DNA from: Oribacterium sp. C9
GTDB lineage: Bacteria; Bacillota; Clostridia; Lachnospirales; Lachnospiraceae
Assembly: GCF_002007235.1 (NCBI RefSeq)
Contig: NZ_MUHW01000004.1
Span: forward strand, 110,355 to 174,354
Direction: 5' to 3'
DNA: 64,000 nt
Shown: one piece after another, positions 49,784 through 58,462 of the stretch
Position numbering within the stretch: position 1 is the first letter of the stretch
Layout: every line of letters starts with the position of its first letter
Program-made: the position numbers and the translations under genes
The notes under the pieces: generated by a model
Seen by the model: the letters and a program-made list of their open reading frames with translations, nothing else
The model's database searches: none
What the model was told of the DNA's origin: nothing

Positions 49784-50038
49784 TCAATTGTCTTCTCCGA
49801 AAATAATATGAGGAGATTATGAAGGAGCAGGTCGTATACCAGGACCTGCTATGTGAATATAACATGACTAAACCTTCTGAGTTTAGTATAAGCTGCTCTT
49901 CGGTAACACTTATTACATGGGGATTTTCTCTGAGTTTTTGGAATACTATAAGGAGCATATGTAGATTGTAAGGCGATTATTACCCGGGTATAATTGTGAG
50001 AGACATATTTACTAATAACCAAAAAGAAGTGGGTTGAT

Positions 50039-50485
50039 ATGAAGGATTACAGAGAGCTTGCATGGCAAATGGAACGGATAATCCATAAATATACACAGTA
50101 TGAAAAGAAACCTCAGCAGTACTGCAAAGGGCTTACGCTGACTCAGCCTGAGATTCATACAGTGGCGATAATAGGTGATCAGGAAGGAATCAGTGTGACA
50201 GGTCTTGCAAAGGTGCGTGGGATTACCAAAGGTGCTGCATCCCAGATGGTCTACAAACTGGTTGATAAGGGACTTGTGGAGAAAAGAGTTTCTCCAAGCT
50301 CTGATTCAGAGCTTAATCTGTATCTCACAAAGCTTGGGAAGAAGGCCAGGGCAGAACACAGAAAAAAACATGAGACAATGGGAGAAAAGTTTTCTGAAAT
50401 CATGGATGGAATCTCTGAAGAAATGCAGGATGATATGCTCAAAGTTTTAAAGAGTTTTGAAGAAGAACTTGATAAGCTTCAGTAA
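50039..50485 (+). CDS. MarR-family regulator
   Basis: 148 residues. Winged HTH of MarR type: GLTLTQPEIHTVAIIGDQEGISVTGLAKVRGITKGAASQMVYKLVDKGLVEKRVSPSSDSELNLYLTKLGKKA (wing DSE..LYLT). Helices at both ends form the dimer interface. It precedes a MATE efflux gene with a MarR-like palindrome between, so it probably represses that pump. The 255-bp gap 49784-50038 holds only small hairpins (ACTAAAC/GTTTAGT) and the promoter. Confidence 0.92.
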   Translation: MKDYRELAWQMERIIHKYTQYEKKPQQYCKGLTLTQPEIHTVAIIGDQEGISVTGLAKVRGITKGAASQMVYKLVDKGLVEKRVSPSSDSELNLYLTKLGKKARAEHRKKHETMGEKFSEIMDGISEEMQDDMLKVLKSFEEELDKLQ

Positions 50486-50496
50486 TTAAACAGTGT

Positions 50497-50536
50497 AAAA
50501 CAGACCCTGATAAGTGAATGAGGGTCTGTTTTTTAT
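50497..50536 (+). terminator. Terminator of the AAAACAGAC family (after marR)
   Basis: Perfect 12-bp stem AAAACAGACCCT (50497-50508) with AGGGTCTGTTTT (50521-50532), then TTTATTTT. Preceded by AGTGT, as in the copies at 52464 and 59238. Confidence 0.88.
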
Positions 50537-50544
50537 TTTGAGGT

Positions 50545-50559
50545 GTATAGTAACTATAC
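50545..50559. promoter_or_regulatory. MarR-type operator before the MATE gene
   Basis: GTATAGT-A-ACTATAC is a perfect 7-bp inverted repeat around one base. Between the marR terminator and the MATE start at 50587, it overlaps the probable promoter (TTATTTTG ... TATACA). Confidence 0.65.
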
Positions 50560-50586
50560 AGTATAAAGACTAAACAGGGGGATATC

Positions 50587-51936
50587 ATGAAGCTTAATAT
50601 CGATTTTGTAAAAGGTAACACAAAAAAATCTCTGATTAAAATGTTCGTGCCACTTTTAATGGCAATGACACTAACCATGATCTACAGTATGGTTGACAGT
50701 CTGTGGGTAGGGAACCTTTTAGGTGAGCAAGGGCTATCGGCACTGACGGCAGGTACAGCGATAGTGTTGATAATGAGTTCGTTATCTATGGGAACGGGAA
50801 ATGGCATATCGGTTATGATAGCTCAGATGGTTGGAGCGAAGGATAAAAAAGCCATTGGCGGGAGCTGCGCTACTGTCATATTGGTATCAGCCTTTATTTC
50901 GATTCTTGGATGCGTCCTTATGGAATTTCTGTTAACACCTGTCCTGAAACTAATGGGGGCGCCATCAGTGATCCTTGGTGAAGCATCCATGTATCTGAAG
51001 ATTTATCTGATCGGGAATGTAGCTCTTTTTATTTATATGCAGTTTACATCAATATTCAGAGCCTTTGGCGATTCTGTTTTTCAAATGATAGGTATGATAA
51101 TTCCGGCAGTAATTAACGCCATTGCAGATCCCTTCATGATCAGAGTCTATGGATTAAAAGGAGCGGCCATTGCAACAGTTATTTCAGAGGTTCTTTGTCT
51201 TGTCTTTGCTGTTTTATATCACATGAAGAAAAGATACTTTTCCTTTGATTTCAGAGGAATGGAAATTAAGCAGGTAGCCGCTATGATGAGATTTTGCATA
51301 CCTACATCTGTCCAGGCTGTTATGCCGGCACTAAGCTCAGCTATAATGATCTCATTTATTTCACCTTTTGGGACAGTGGCAATGGCAGGGTTTGGCGTAG
51401 CAAGAAATCTTGAATATCTCATGTTTATGCCGACAACAGCTATGTGCATGGCGGTAACATCTATTGTTGGTCAGTGCAGCGGTGCCGGAAGATGTGACAG
51501 GGCGAAAGACTATCTGGAATCTGCTGTATTAGCAGGAACAGGGCTTATAGCTGTCATTAGCCTGATGGTAGTGATCTTTTCGGGTAATCTCACGGCAGTA
51601 TTCGGTCAGGGTGCCGAGATAGCTGCTGTTGTAAAGCAGTATTTCAGAATACTTAGCATCGGTTTTGTACTTTACATGATCACCAGCTGCCTACAGGGGT
51701 TTCTCACCGGTATTGGAAAGCCAGAGAAATCCATGTTGATACTTATTGTCTATTATATTATTGTCCGTATTCCGGCTGCGATGATATTAAAAAACATTTT
51801 TGGACTTAGTGGTGTTTGGATGGCTTTTTTGGTAAGTCATATTGTCAGTGCCATCTTTGGACTGATTATATATCGGCTTAATACCACTAAAAAAACATCT
51901 GTTGACATGAAGTACTCTGAGGCATATTTGAAATAG
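50587..51936 (+). CDS. MATE-family multidrug efflux transporter
   Basis: 449 residues, 12 membrane segments. MATE marks: MVDSLWVGNLLGEQGLSALTAGTAI in the first repeat, GNGISVMIAQMVGAKDKKA, a second half beginning FCIPTSVQAVMPALS, and VTSIVGQCSGAGR. Sodium or proton antiport of cationic drugs (family knowledge). Regulated by the adjacent MarR gene. A flavodoxin gene follows 26 bases after. Confidence 0.93.
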   Translation: MKLNIDFVKGNTKKSLIKMFVPLLMAMTLTMIYSMVDSLWVGNLLGEQGLSALTAGTAIVLIMSSLSMGTGNGISVMIAQMVGAKDKKAIGGSCATVILVSAFISILGCVLMEFLLTPVLKLMGAPSVILGEASMYLKIYLIGNVALFIYMQFTSIFRAFGDSVFQMIGMIIPAVINAIADPFMIRVYGLKGAAIATVISEVLCLVFAVLYHMKKRYFSFDFRGMEIKQVAAMMRFCIPTSVQAVMPALSSAIMISFISPFGTVAMAGFGVARNLEYLMFMPTTAMCMAVTSIVGQCSGAGRCDRAKDYLESAVLAGTGLIAVISLMVVIFSGNLTAVFGQGAEIAAVVKQYFRILSIGFVLYMITSCLQGFLTGIGKPEKSMLILIVYYIIVRIPAAMILKNIFGLSGVWMAFLVSHIVSAIFGLIIYRLNTTKKTSVDMKYSEAYLK

Positions 51937-51962
51937 TGCAACAAAGCAAGAAAGGTTCTGGC

Positions 51963-52445
51963 ATGAAAAGGATTATAATTTATTTCTCATTAGAAGGTAA
52001 CACAGAGTATATAGCAGATGAACTGGCAAAGGTACTTCCAGCAGATAAATTAAAGCTTGTTCCAAAGAAAGCGTATTCGACCAGTGGATTCTCAAAGTTT
52101 TTCTGGGGTGGGAAGAGTGCTGTTATGGCAGAAAAGCCCGAGCTTGAGGCATACGATCTGGACGTGTCAGCTTATGATGAGATTATTTTTGGATTTCCTG
52201 TTTGGGCAGGAACGTTCACGCCTCCGCTTCGGACGTTTATTTTGGAGAATAAAGAGAACTTGAAAAATAAGACTATAGCTGTATTTGCCTGTCAAAGCGG
52301 TTCCGGGGCAGAGAGAGCTTTTTCTAAGCTAAAGGACTGCATTGGAATCACAAGCTTTGTCGCGACTGCGATTTTCATTGATCCGAAAGATAAACCTTCA
52401 GAAGATAATACACATAGACTCAGCGAGTTTTGTCAGATGCTATAG
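51963..52445 (+). CDS. Flavodoxin
   Basis: 160 residues from ATG 51963 (AGAAAGG upstream). IIIYFSLEGNTEYIADELAK is the FMN-phosphate loop; DEIIFGFPVWAGTFTPPLRTFI the ring-binding loop. Length matches flavodoxins of Clostridia. Might supply electrons for a resistance reductase, or be carried with the MATE pump. Confidence 0.9.
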   Translation: MKRIIIYFSLEGNTEYIADELAKVLPADKLKLVPKKAYSTSGFSKFFWGGKSAVMAEKPELEAYDLDVSAYDEIIFGFPVWAGTFTPPLRTFILENKENLKNKTIAVFACQSGSGAERAFSKLKDCIGITSFVATAIFIDPKDKPSEDNTHRLSEFCQML

Positions 52446-52463
52446 CAGAATTTTAAGTAGTGT

Positions 52464-52508
52464 AAAACAGACCTATATCCGTGTAAAGGTAGGTCTGTTT
52501 TTGGTTTT
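52464..52508 (+). terminator. Terminator of the AAAACAGAC family (after flavodoxin)
   Basis: AAAACAGACCT (52464-52474) pairs with AGGTCTGTTTT (52491-52501), then TGGTTTT. Same flanking AGTGTAAAACAG as the copies at 50497 and 59238. Confidence 0.85.
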
Positions 52509-52546
52509 AAGATAATATGAAATCAGGAGAAATAAAGAGGAGAATG

Positions 52547-53107
52547 ATGATAAAAACAGAAAGAATAAAGATATATCCTGCTAGTAGAGAGCAGATGGAA
52601 AAAATAATCCAAGCGGAAAAGGATGATGAGCTTAAGAAGGCATATGGTGAAATGCTGGAGGGGGGCCTTACGCATCCGAATCAGTGGGACTGGTATGCCA
52701 TGTGGATGATTGAAAAGACAGATGGAACACATATCGGAGATCTGTGTTTCAAGGGGCTTGAGGAGAAAAATCCTGAAATCGGATACGGAGTTTTAGACGA
52801 GTTTCAGGGACATGGCTATGCAACAGAGGCTGTGAGCCTGGCAAAAAAATGGGCATTTGATCATCCGGAAATAATAGCTGTAGAGGCAGAGACAGATCCT
52901 GACAATGCGGCGTCTCAAAAAGTGCTGATGAAATGCGGATTTGTAGCTAATGGAGAAATCGGAGAAGAGGGGCCCAGGTTTATTGTTTATAAGGAGCAGA
53001 ATAAACTTGAGCGCAAGGTCAAAAACCGGGAACAGAAAAAGGCAGAGGAGTTAAGACTTTTTGAACTAAAACAGCAGAAAAAGAAAGAGAAGCACAAAGG
53101 ACATTGA
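52547..53107 (+). CDS. GNAT acetyltransferase fused to a YjdF C-terminal tail
   Basis: 186 residues from ATG 52547 (AGAGGAG upstream; ATG 52544 also possible). Residues 1-145: GNAT (GVLDEFQGHGYATEAVSLAKKWA, QGHGYA loop, KVLMKCGFV). Residues ~148-186: EQNKLERKVKNREQKKAEEL, then FELKQQKKKEKHKGH, matching the YjdF tail at 30415-30837 (EQNKLVRKERSK..KKREKHKGH) almost exactly. The middle of YjdF is absent. A fusion formed by deletion between neighbouring genes; the GNAT domain is complete and may function. Confidence 0.85.
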   Translation: MIKTERIKIYPASREQMEKIIQAEKDDELKKAYGEMLEGGLTHPNQWDWYAMWMIEKTDGTHIGDLCFKGLEEKNPEIGYGVLDEFQGHGYATEAVSLAKKWAFDHPEIIAVEAETDPDNAASQKVLMKCGFVANGEIGEEGPRFIVYKEQNKLERKVKNREQKKAEELRLFELKQQKKKEKHKGH

Positions 53108-53229
53108 TGGATAATGTAAGACCAGATTGGGAGGCTATGCATATGAATATTCTTGCAGGAGAAGAAAAAATGAGCGAAGTTCGCACAGCTATGGGGTATG
53201 AATCGATGGAAATAGGGGTTGAAGTATAA
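53107..53229 (+). CDS. Short ORF of unknown status (40 aa)
   Basis: MDNVRPDWEAMHMNILAGEE...GVEV starts at the stop of the GNAT-YjdF fusion (overlapping by one base) with AAAGGA upstream. Could be the start of a deleted gene or a true small protein. The following sequence to 53700 holds only fragments. Confidence 0.35.
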   Translation: MDNVRPDWEAMHMNILAGEEKMSEVRTAMGYESMEIGVEV

Positions 53230-53243
53230 AAAACACTTTGTAG

Positions 53244-53459
53244 AATAATACGTATCGGGCGCCCGGTGAAAAAGAAAATGGAATTGTAGGTTTATATTAC
53301 ATTGATGCTTTTGATGGAACAAATGTGTTGGATCTAAAGCCATATGTTCCAAGTGTTGATAGAGTTAAAAATGCGAAGGTTCCTAATTGGTGTAGCCATT
53401 GGCCAAAGTCTTATGAAGAGAGCGGCGACTTTGATTGGGAATCAGAATTCAGTTTTTGA
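53244..53459 (+). pseudogene. trmO: 3' remnant of a TrmO-like (TsaA) methyltransferase gene
   Basis: RAPGEKENGIVGLYYIDAFDGTNVLDLKPYVPSVD and VPNWCSHWPKSYEES match the end of TrmO/TsaA proteins (DAxDGTPVLDIKPYxP..D), which N6-methylate t6A37 in tRNA. The N-terminal S-adenosylmethionine-binding half is missing and no start is present. Low residual length, but the DGT-LDxKPYVP box is distinctive. Confidence 0.65.
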
Positions 53460-53571
53460 TAAAGGGGACAGTATGGCACTAGCAGATTATATATACAATA
53501 AGCCGATTATTGAAACTGAGCGATAGTAGATCAAAGTCATTAAAGTATACTATGGAGTATCAAGGGGTGAT

Positions 53572-53679
53572 ATGAGCATTAGATTTGTAAAGAAAAGTGT
53601 ACGATCGACGGACGCCAAAATTCTGATAGCCAGGCCTAATATGTCGCTTAAAATGGTAGTGGAGATGGTGGTAGAATAA
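53572..53679 (+). CDS. Short ORF of unknown status (35 aa)
   Basis: AAGGGGTGAT precedes ATG 53572, giving MSIRFVKKSVRSTDAKILIA and ending MVVEMVVE. It may be a leader peptide or a remnant; no homology recognised. A response-regulator gene starts 35 bp after. Confidence 0.3.
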   Translation: MSIRFVKKSVRSTDAKILIARPNMSLKMVVEMVVE

Positions 53680-53713
53680 TTACGTGTGATGTAAAACGCG
53701 GGGGTAATTCATA

Positions 53714-54082
53714 ATGCTTCGTATAGCAATATGTTATGATGATAGATCCGACAGAGAGCGGATTTGCGGGTTTGTATCTGAATATCTTAAGGGAAAAGAA
53801 ATCCGAGCTGAAGTAAAGGTATTTGACCATCCGGATAAGCTGAACCAGGAGTGCGAGACCTTCAGGCCACAAATATATCTTCTTGACATAGTAATGCCTA
53901 TGGTCACAGGTATTCAGGCGGCAAGGGAACTTAGGTGTCATGAGTCCATAAGCGTAAATCTCGGAGCCATTGATAAGCTTACGAAGTCTGACATAACTCT
54001 TCGAAGTAAAGAGACAGTACCGGTATCCAAAAGCAGATATGCTGAGGTAGCTGACAGGTATATGGATTACAGATTGGAGTAA
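53714..54082 (+). pseudogene. LytTR response regulator with internal deletion
   Basis: 122 residues instead of ~240. The receiver begins normally (RIAICYDDRSDRERICGFV; phosphoacceptor Asp in IYLLDIVMPM) but stops near GIQAARELR and is joined in frame to the end of a LytTR domain (SVNLGAIDKLTKSDITLRSKETVPVSKSRYAEV). The join removed the rest of the receiver and most of LytTR, so DNA binding should be lost. Still open and upstream of the kinase, so translation could be retained. Confidence 0.82.
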
Positions 54083-54088
54083 AGATAA

Positions 54089-55705
54089 ATGCATGATATT
54101 CTTTTGACATCAATCATTATCAGTATCTTTGCCATGCTCCTTGAAGGGTTCATTGTTTTTAAGAACCTCAAGAATAAACTTCATGGATATTTGTTCATTA
54201 ACTGTATGGTGATGCTGGTAAATAATACAGGTTACCTATTAGAGCTTTTATCGAAGGCTGAGGATGAATATATTGCTGCGCTGAAATTTTCGTATGCCGG
54301 GAGAGTATGGATCATATTCTCTCTTTTTATGTTTACGGTAGAGTTCTGTCATCTAAGGGTTCCAAAGCTTTTGGTAAGGGCATTTGTGCTTTTTAACGTG
54401 CTGGTTTATGTGACAGTATTTACACTGGAAAATCACAATCTGTATTATTCAAAGACTTGGTTTGATAAGGATGGGCTTTTCCCGGTTCTTTTGCATAGAA
54501 GCGGAATCGTACATCAGGTGTTTATGCAGGTTCAGGCGGCTGTTATCATCGCCGTATTTTTTCTGCTGTTTAAGAGCCTGAAAAGCTACAGGGGCAAAAT
54601 TGCAAAAAATCGAGCGATGATAATAATTGCCGGGTTCCTCATTGAGGCAGTTCTTTTCATCTGCCAGATCACGCATATATTCTTTGTCACATACTTTTTT
54701 GACATATCTGTATTTGGAAATGTGGCAGTCACGATTTCCATGTTCATTGCAATATTTAGATATAACCTTTTGGGAATTATCGACATGGCAAGGGAATATA
54801 TTGTGGACAGGCTCTCTGAAGGTGTTGTAGCTGTGGACCCGGATGGAAGGCTTCAGTACTACAACGAGCATGTAAAAGAACTGTTCCCGGAGGTGACAAA
54901 GGATGCGGAAGGCGTTGTGGAGCGGCTTAGGGAGGCTATCGTAAAAGGAGATACCCTGGTAATAGGTGAAAGATTCTTTTCTCCGGAAGAAAAAGAGCTT
55001 TATGCAGATGGTGAACTTATTGGAAAGCTGTATGCTCTGGTGGACACGACTGCTCTTAAACAACGGGAATATAAGTTAAAAGCAGATGCTGCCATGCTGG
55101 AAATGGCGGCAGACAGTATGAAGGAACGTCTTGGTGCCACAGAAGAGATGCTCAGTCAGGACAGGGCAATGCGACATGACAGGAGACATTTTGAGGCTCT
55201 TATTTTATCTCTGATCCAGGATGGTAAAGTGGATGAGGCCAGAAAATGTCTTGAGGAAAGGCTGTCTCAGGAGCCAAGCACAAGACAGCGCTATTGCGAG
55301 AATCCAACAGTCAATGCAGCTATTATGCATTATGTAGCAGTTGCAGAGAAAAAAAGCATCAAGGTAAAGATATCAGCAAACATACCTTATAAGCCAGGTG
55401 TAGATGAGATGCAGCTTGCCATTGCTATAAGTAACCTTTTTGAGAATGCAATCCACGCCTGCGAAAAGGTGACCGAGAACGACCGCTTTATCGAGATTAC
55501 AGCCAAGTTTAAACAACAGCTCCTATTTGAAATCGTCAATTCCTGTGATGGAAAAGCAGAGCTTAATGAAGATGGTTATCCTGTTACAAATGAAGTTGGG
55601 CATGGCATCGGAACCCGCAGCGTTCTGGATTTTGTACAGAAGACAAACAGTGAAATAAGATATATTGCTGAGGACAATAAGTTTAAAGTGAGAATGATCA
55701 TATGA
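54089..55705 (+). CDS. Sensor histidine kinase (7TM-type, GHKL)
   Basis: 538 residues. About seven N-terminal membrane segments (~1-230, histidine-kinase 7TM region), a PAS-like segment (AREYIVDRLSEGVVAVDPDGRLQYYNEHVKELF), phosphoacceptor His in MRHDRRHFEALI, and GHKL ATPase (AISNLFENAIHACEKV N-box, EVGHGIGTRSV G-box). Related to AgrC/LytS-type kinases that pair with LytTR regulators. Overlaps the solute-binding gene by four bases. Its partner regulator is deleted. Confidence 0.92.
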   Translation: MHDILLTSIIISIFAMLLEGFIVFKNLKNKLHGYLFINCMVMLVNNTGYLLELLSKAEDEYIAALKFSYAGRVWIIFSLFMFTVEFCHLRVPKLLVRAFVLFNVLVYVTVFTLENHNLYYSKTWFDKDGLFPVLLHRSGIVHQVFMQVQAAVIIAVFFLLFKSLKSYRGKIAKNRAMIIIAGFLIEAVLFICQITHIFFVTYFFDISVFGNVAVTISMFIAIFRYNLLGIIDMAREYIVDRLSEGVVAVDPDGRLQYYNEHVKELFPEVTKDAEGVVERLREAIVKGDTLVIGERFFSPEEKELYADGELIGKLYALVDTTALKQREYKLKADAAMLEMAADSMKERLGATEEMLSQDRAMRHDRRHFEALILSLIQDGKVDEARKCLEERLSQEPSTRQRYCENPTVNAAIMHYVAVAEKKSIKVKISANIPYKPGVDEMQLAIAISNLFENAIHACEKVTENDRFIEITAKFKQQLLFEIVNSCDGKAELNEDGYPVTNEVGHGIGTRSVLDFVQKTNSEIRYIAEDNKFKVRMII

Positions 55706-57012
55706 AACGAGTAGCAATGTTTTTATTATCTATAGTCATATGCGCAGCTTTTATCGCCGGGTGCAGTGCAGGCACTGGTAAAGGGGTAACTACGGTGACC
55801 TTCATGACCTGGAACCCTGCTGATGTCGGCCCTAACAGTCCTATCTTCAAAATTATTGAATCATTTGAAAAAGAAAACCCTGATATAAAGATCAAATATG
55901 TTTTTGAGGGTGCTGGGGATTACCAGAATCATCTCAGGGTAAAACTGATGGGAAACAGTGGCCCTGATGTTTTCGGTATCTCTACAGGTACAGATTTTGA
56001 TACGACCAGAGCATTTGAGGAAGAACTTACATCGTATTGTGTTAAGGCCTGGGGGCAGGACTGGCAGAATAAGTTCTTTAGTTCATGCATAGAAGATATA
56101 AGTGATGAAAATGGTTGTATCTACGGACTGCCATTGGGACAGACCTATGCAGGGTATATGTGGGCAGACATAAATATGCTTAAGGAATACGGCTGCGAAG
56201 TACCGACAAGTTATGAAGAAATGTTAGAAACGTGCAATAAACTTCGCGAAAACGGAAGTTATCCGCTGGCAATCGGAGCTAAGGACGCATGGCTTAATCA
56301 GGATATGTGGATGTCTATAGCAGCCGACTGCGGCAGGGATGCACTATATGATGCCATAGAGGGCAAGGCATCCTTTGAAACAGAGCCTATTATAGAATCC
56401 TTCAGGATATGGCAGGAGAGCTTCAGTAACGGTGTGTTTCAGGACAAAGCCATAAAAATGACGCTGTATGACGACGTTAATGATATGTTTCAGCTCAAGG
56501 GCAGTATCCCAATGTTTGCAAATGGTTCCTGGGCTATGAACATGTATACGCGAACCGATGAGATGACCTACGCCAATTTTAATGGCGAAGGTGCGAATCA
56601 TGAAGTTTTCCTTATAGACTGGAACAGCGATGGCGCAGTAGCACCGGTAACAGCTGCTACAGATGTGATCCTTTGTATGAATCCAGAGTCAAAGGATAAG
56701 GAAGCAGCATTTCGCTGGATGAATTATCTTGTTAATAAAGGTCAGGAGATTCTTGTAAACCAGTATCTTGAGTACATGCCCTCCAGGACTGACATGGAAC
56801 TGAATGTACAGGGGCTTAATGAGGATGGGCAAAAGAACCTTGAGTACATCGTTGAAAACGGTAAAACAAATGTTGCGGGATCAAGGATAATACCTTATGA
56901 AGACCTTTATATAGCCGTTCGTGATGCCCTTGAAGATCTGGCAAAAGACGAGATTACCCCGGAAGCAGCCGCAGCCAGAGTTCAGAAAGTATCAAGAAAT
57001 ACGTTACGGTAA
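55702..57012 (+). CDS. Extracellular solute-binding lipoprotein
   Basis: 436 residues. Lipoprotein signal: MKRVAMFLLSIVICAAFIAGCSAG, lipobox FIAGC. Family 1 carbohydrate-binding-type fold (TVTFMTWNPADVGPNSPIFKIIESFEKENPDIKIKY, GNSGPDVFGI, GLPLGQTYAGYMWADINMLKEYG, ANGSWAMNMY). Operonic with the histidine kinase and without a permease, suggesting it presents ligand (probably sugar) to the kinase, or that the transporter was deleted. Confidence 0.92.
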   Translation: MKRVAMFLLSIVICAAFIAGCSAGTGKGVTTVTFMTWNPADVGPNSPIFKIIESFEKENPDIKIKYVFEGAGDYQNHLRVKLMGNSGPDVFGISTGTDFDTTRAFEEELTSYCVKAWGQDWQNKFFSSCIEDISDENGCIYGLPLGQTYAGYMWADINMLKEYGCEVPTSYEEMLETCNKLRENGSYPLAIGAKDAWLNQDMWMSIAADCGRDALYDAIEGKASFETEPIIESFRIWQESFSNGVFQDKAIKMTLYDDVNDMFQLKGSIPMFANGSWAMNMYTRTDEMTYANFNGEGANHEVFLIDWNSDGAVAPVTAATDVILCMNPESKDKEAAFRWMNYLVNKGQEILVNQYLEYMPSRTDMELNVQGLNEDGQKNLEYIVENGKTNVAGSRIIPYEDLYIAVRDALEDLAKDEITPEAAAARVQKVSRNTLR

Positions 57013-57170
57013 ATGCGGGTAATACAAAAGACAGCGGATATGCTATTCTCGCGGAATTAGTGAATGCAGTGCAAAAAGTACCCAAATCAGTGTAATTATT
57101 GATATGTATTTGTTTTATTGATAAACTCTAAGAGTAATAAATCTTAAATGAAAGCGAGGTAATCATATTT

Positions 57171-57260
57171 ATGTTTGAGATGAAAATAATCGGAACAGAG
57201 ATTGTAACTGAATATAGTATGGGACCCTCGGCTTATGAATATTATATGGAAGAGTCATAA
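57171..57260 (+). CDS. Short ORF of unknown status (29 aa)
   Basis: GAAAGCGAGG upstream of ATG 57171; MFEMKIIGTEIVTEYSMGPS ends after 29 codons. Possible leader or remnant. The 415-bp gap 57013-57428 otherwise holds the terminator at 57309 and the rsgA promoter region. Confidence 0.3.
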   Translation: MFEMKIIGTEIVTEYSMGPSAYEYYMEES

Positions 57261-57308
57261 TCAACTTTTACTTCTTTCATTATATGACAATTTGCATTTT
57301 TGCGTTTT

Positions 57309-57337
57309 AAGCCGTGGCATTCTGGTCACGGCTTTTT
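57309..57337 (+). terminator. Terminator upstream of rsgA
   Basis: AAGCCGTG (57309-57316) pairs with CACGGCTT (57327-57334) and is followed by TTTCTATG; the preceding and trailing bases add a T-run. Confidence 0.7.
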
Positions 57338-57428
57338 CTATGCATGTATCAAGCAATATTTTCATAAACAGGGTCTCCAAACAGATGCGGCAAATGACAT
57401 TAACAATGGAAAAAATGGAGACAAGACA

Positions 57429-58412
57429 ATGAATAATAATGAGAACAAAGGAAGAATTTCTGAGATACAAAAAAACACCTACACCATTAGCTTTCAGGGA
57501 AAAGAAGTCCACGCAAAACTAAAGGGGAGTTTTAGGGAGACCACGGCCAGTCAGCTCCCTGTTGTGGGTGACTATGTGATATTTAACTACAACCCGATTG
57601 GGGATTCTGTAATAGAGTCTGTGTGTGAAAGAAATAGCTTTTTACAGAGGCCTGATCAGGCAAAGAGCTGTACAATGCAGTATATGCTGGCCAATGCAGA
57701 TTACACTTTTATCATTACGTCACTCAATGAGGACTATAGCTATAACAGGATAGCCAGATATGTCAGCGTTGTGCTGCAGGGTGGATCTGTGCCTGTAGTT
57801 CTTTTGACCAAATCAGATCTGTGCAGCAATGTGGGCAGATATGTAAGAGAGGTGGAGACCATATCCGACAAAGTGAGAGTTCATGCTGTCTGTGCCCTCT
57901 ATGATATAGGACTTGAAGAGCTTTCAGAGTACATGAAGAGCGGAATTACCATCGCCCTTTTAGGATCCTCAGGGGCAGGAAAGTCAACCCTTCTAAATGC
58001 CATGGCAGGAAAAGAGATCATGAAGACCTCAAAGGTTCGCGAGTCGGATTCAACAGGCAGACATACCACTACTCACAGACAGCTCATAGAACTTGAAAAC
58101 GGAGTTTCAATAATTGATACTCCGGGTATGAGAGAGATTGGTATAGCGAGAGCGGAAGCTGGGCTGGAAGATACATTTTCTGACATCGTAGAGTTGGAAG
58201 CCATGTGCAGGTTTAGTGATTGCCGTCATGATTCAGAACCCGGATGCGCGATCAAAGCGGCGATTGGAAGTGGAGCGCTGTCTGAGGAGAGGTATATGCT
58301 CTATAAGTCTCTTTCATCAGAAAACACTCGCAACTACGCAAAGAAGAAGGAGATTGCGAAGTGGGCGAAGACTGCGAAGAAGTTCAAAGAAGCCAATAAT
58401 ATATGGATGTAG
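57429..58412 (+). CDS. rsgA: Ribosome small-subunit-dependent GTPase A
   Basis: 327 residues from ATG 57429 (TGGAGAC upstream). Circularly permuted GTPase order G4-G5-G1-G2-G3: LLTKSDLCS (G4), GSSGAGKSTLLNAM (G1), DTPGMREIG (G3), after an OB-fold N-terminus (QGKEVHAKLKGSFRETT). C-terminal zinc site CRFSDCRHDSEPGC. RsgA helps mature the 30S subunit. An accessory second copy outside a core operon is plausible. Confidence 0.95.
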   Translation: MNNNENKGRISEIQKNTYTISFQGKEVHAKLKGSFRETTASQLPVVGDYVIFNYNPIGDSVIESVCERNSFLQRPDQAKSCTMQYMLANADYTFIITSLNEDYSYNRIARYVSVVLQGGSVPVVLLTKSDLCSNVGRYVREVETISDKVRVHAVCALYDIGLEELSEYMKSGITIALLGSSGAGKSTLLNAMAGKEIMKTSKVRESDSTGRHTTTHRQLIELENGVSIIDTPGMREIGIARAEAGLEDTFSDIVELEAMCRFSDCRHDSEPGCAIKAAIGSGALSEERYMLYKSLSSENTRNYAKKKEIAKWAKTAKKFKEANNIWM

Positions 58413-58462
58413 GAGAAATATGCTAAGATGGAAGAAAAGGACTTGGTGGAGGCGTAGAGAAT

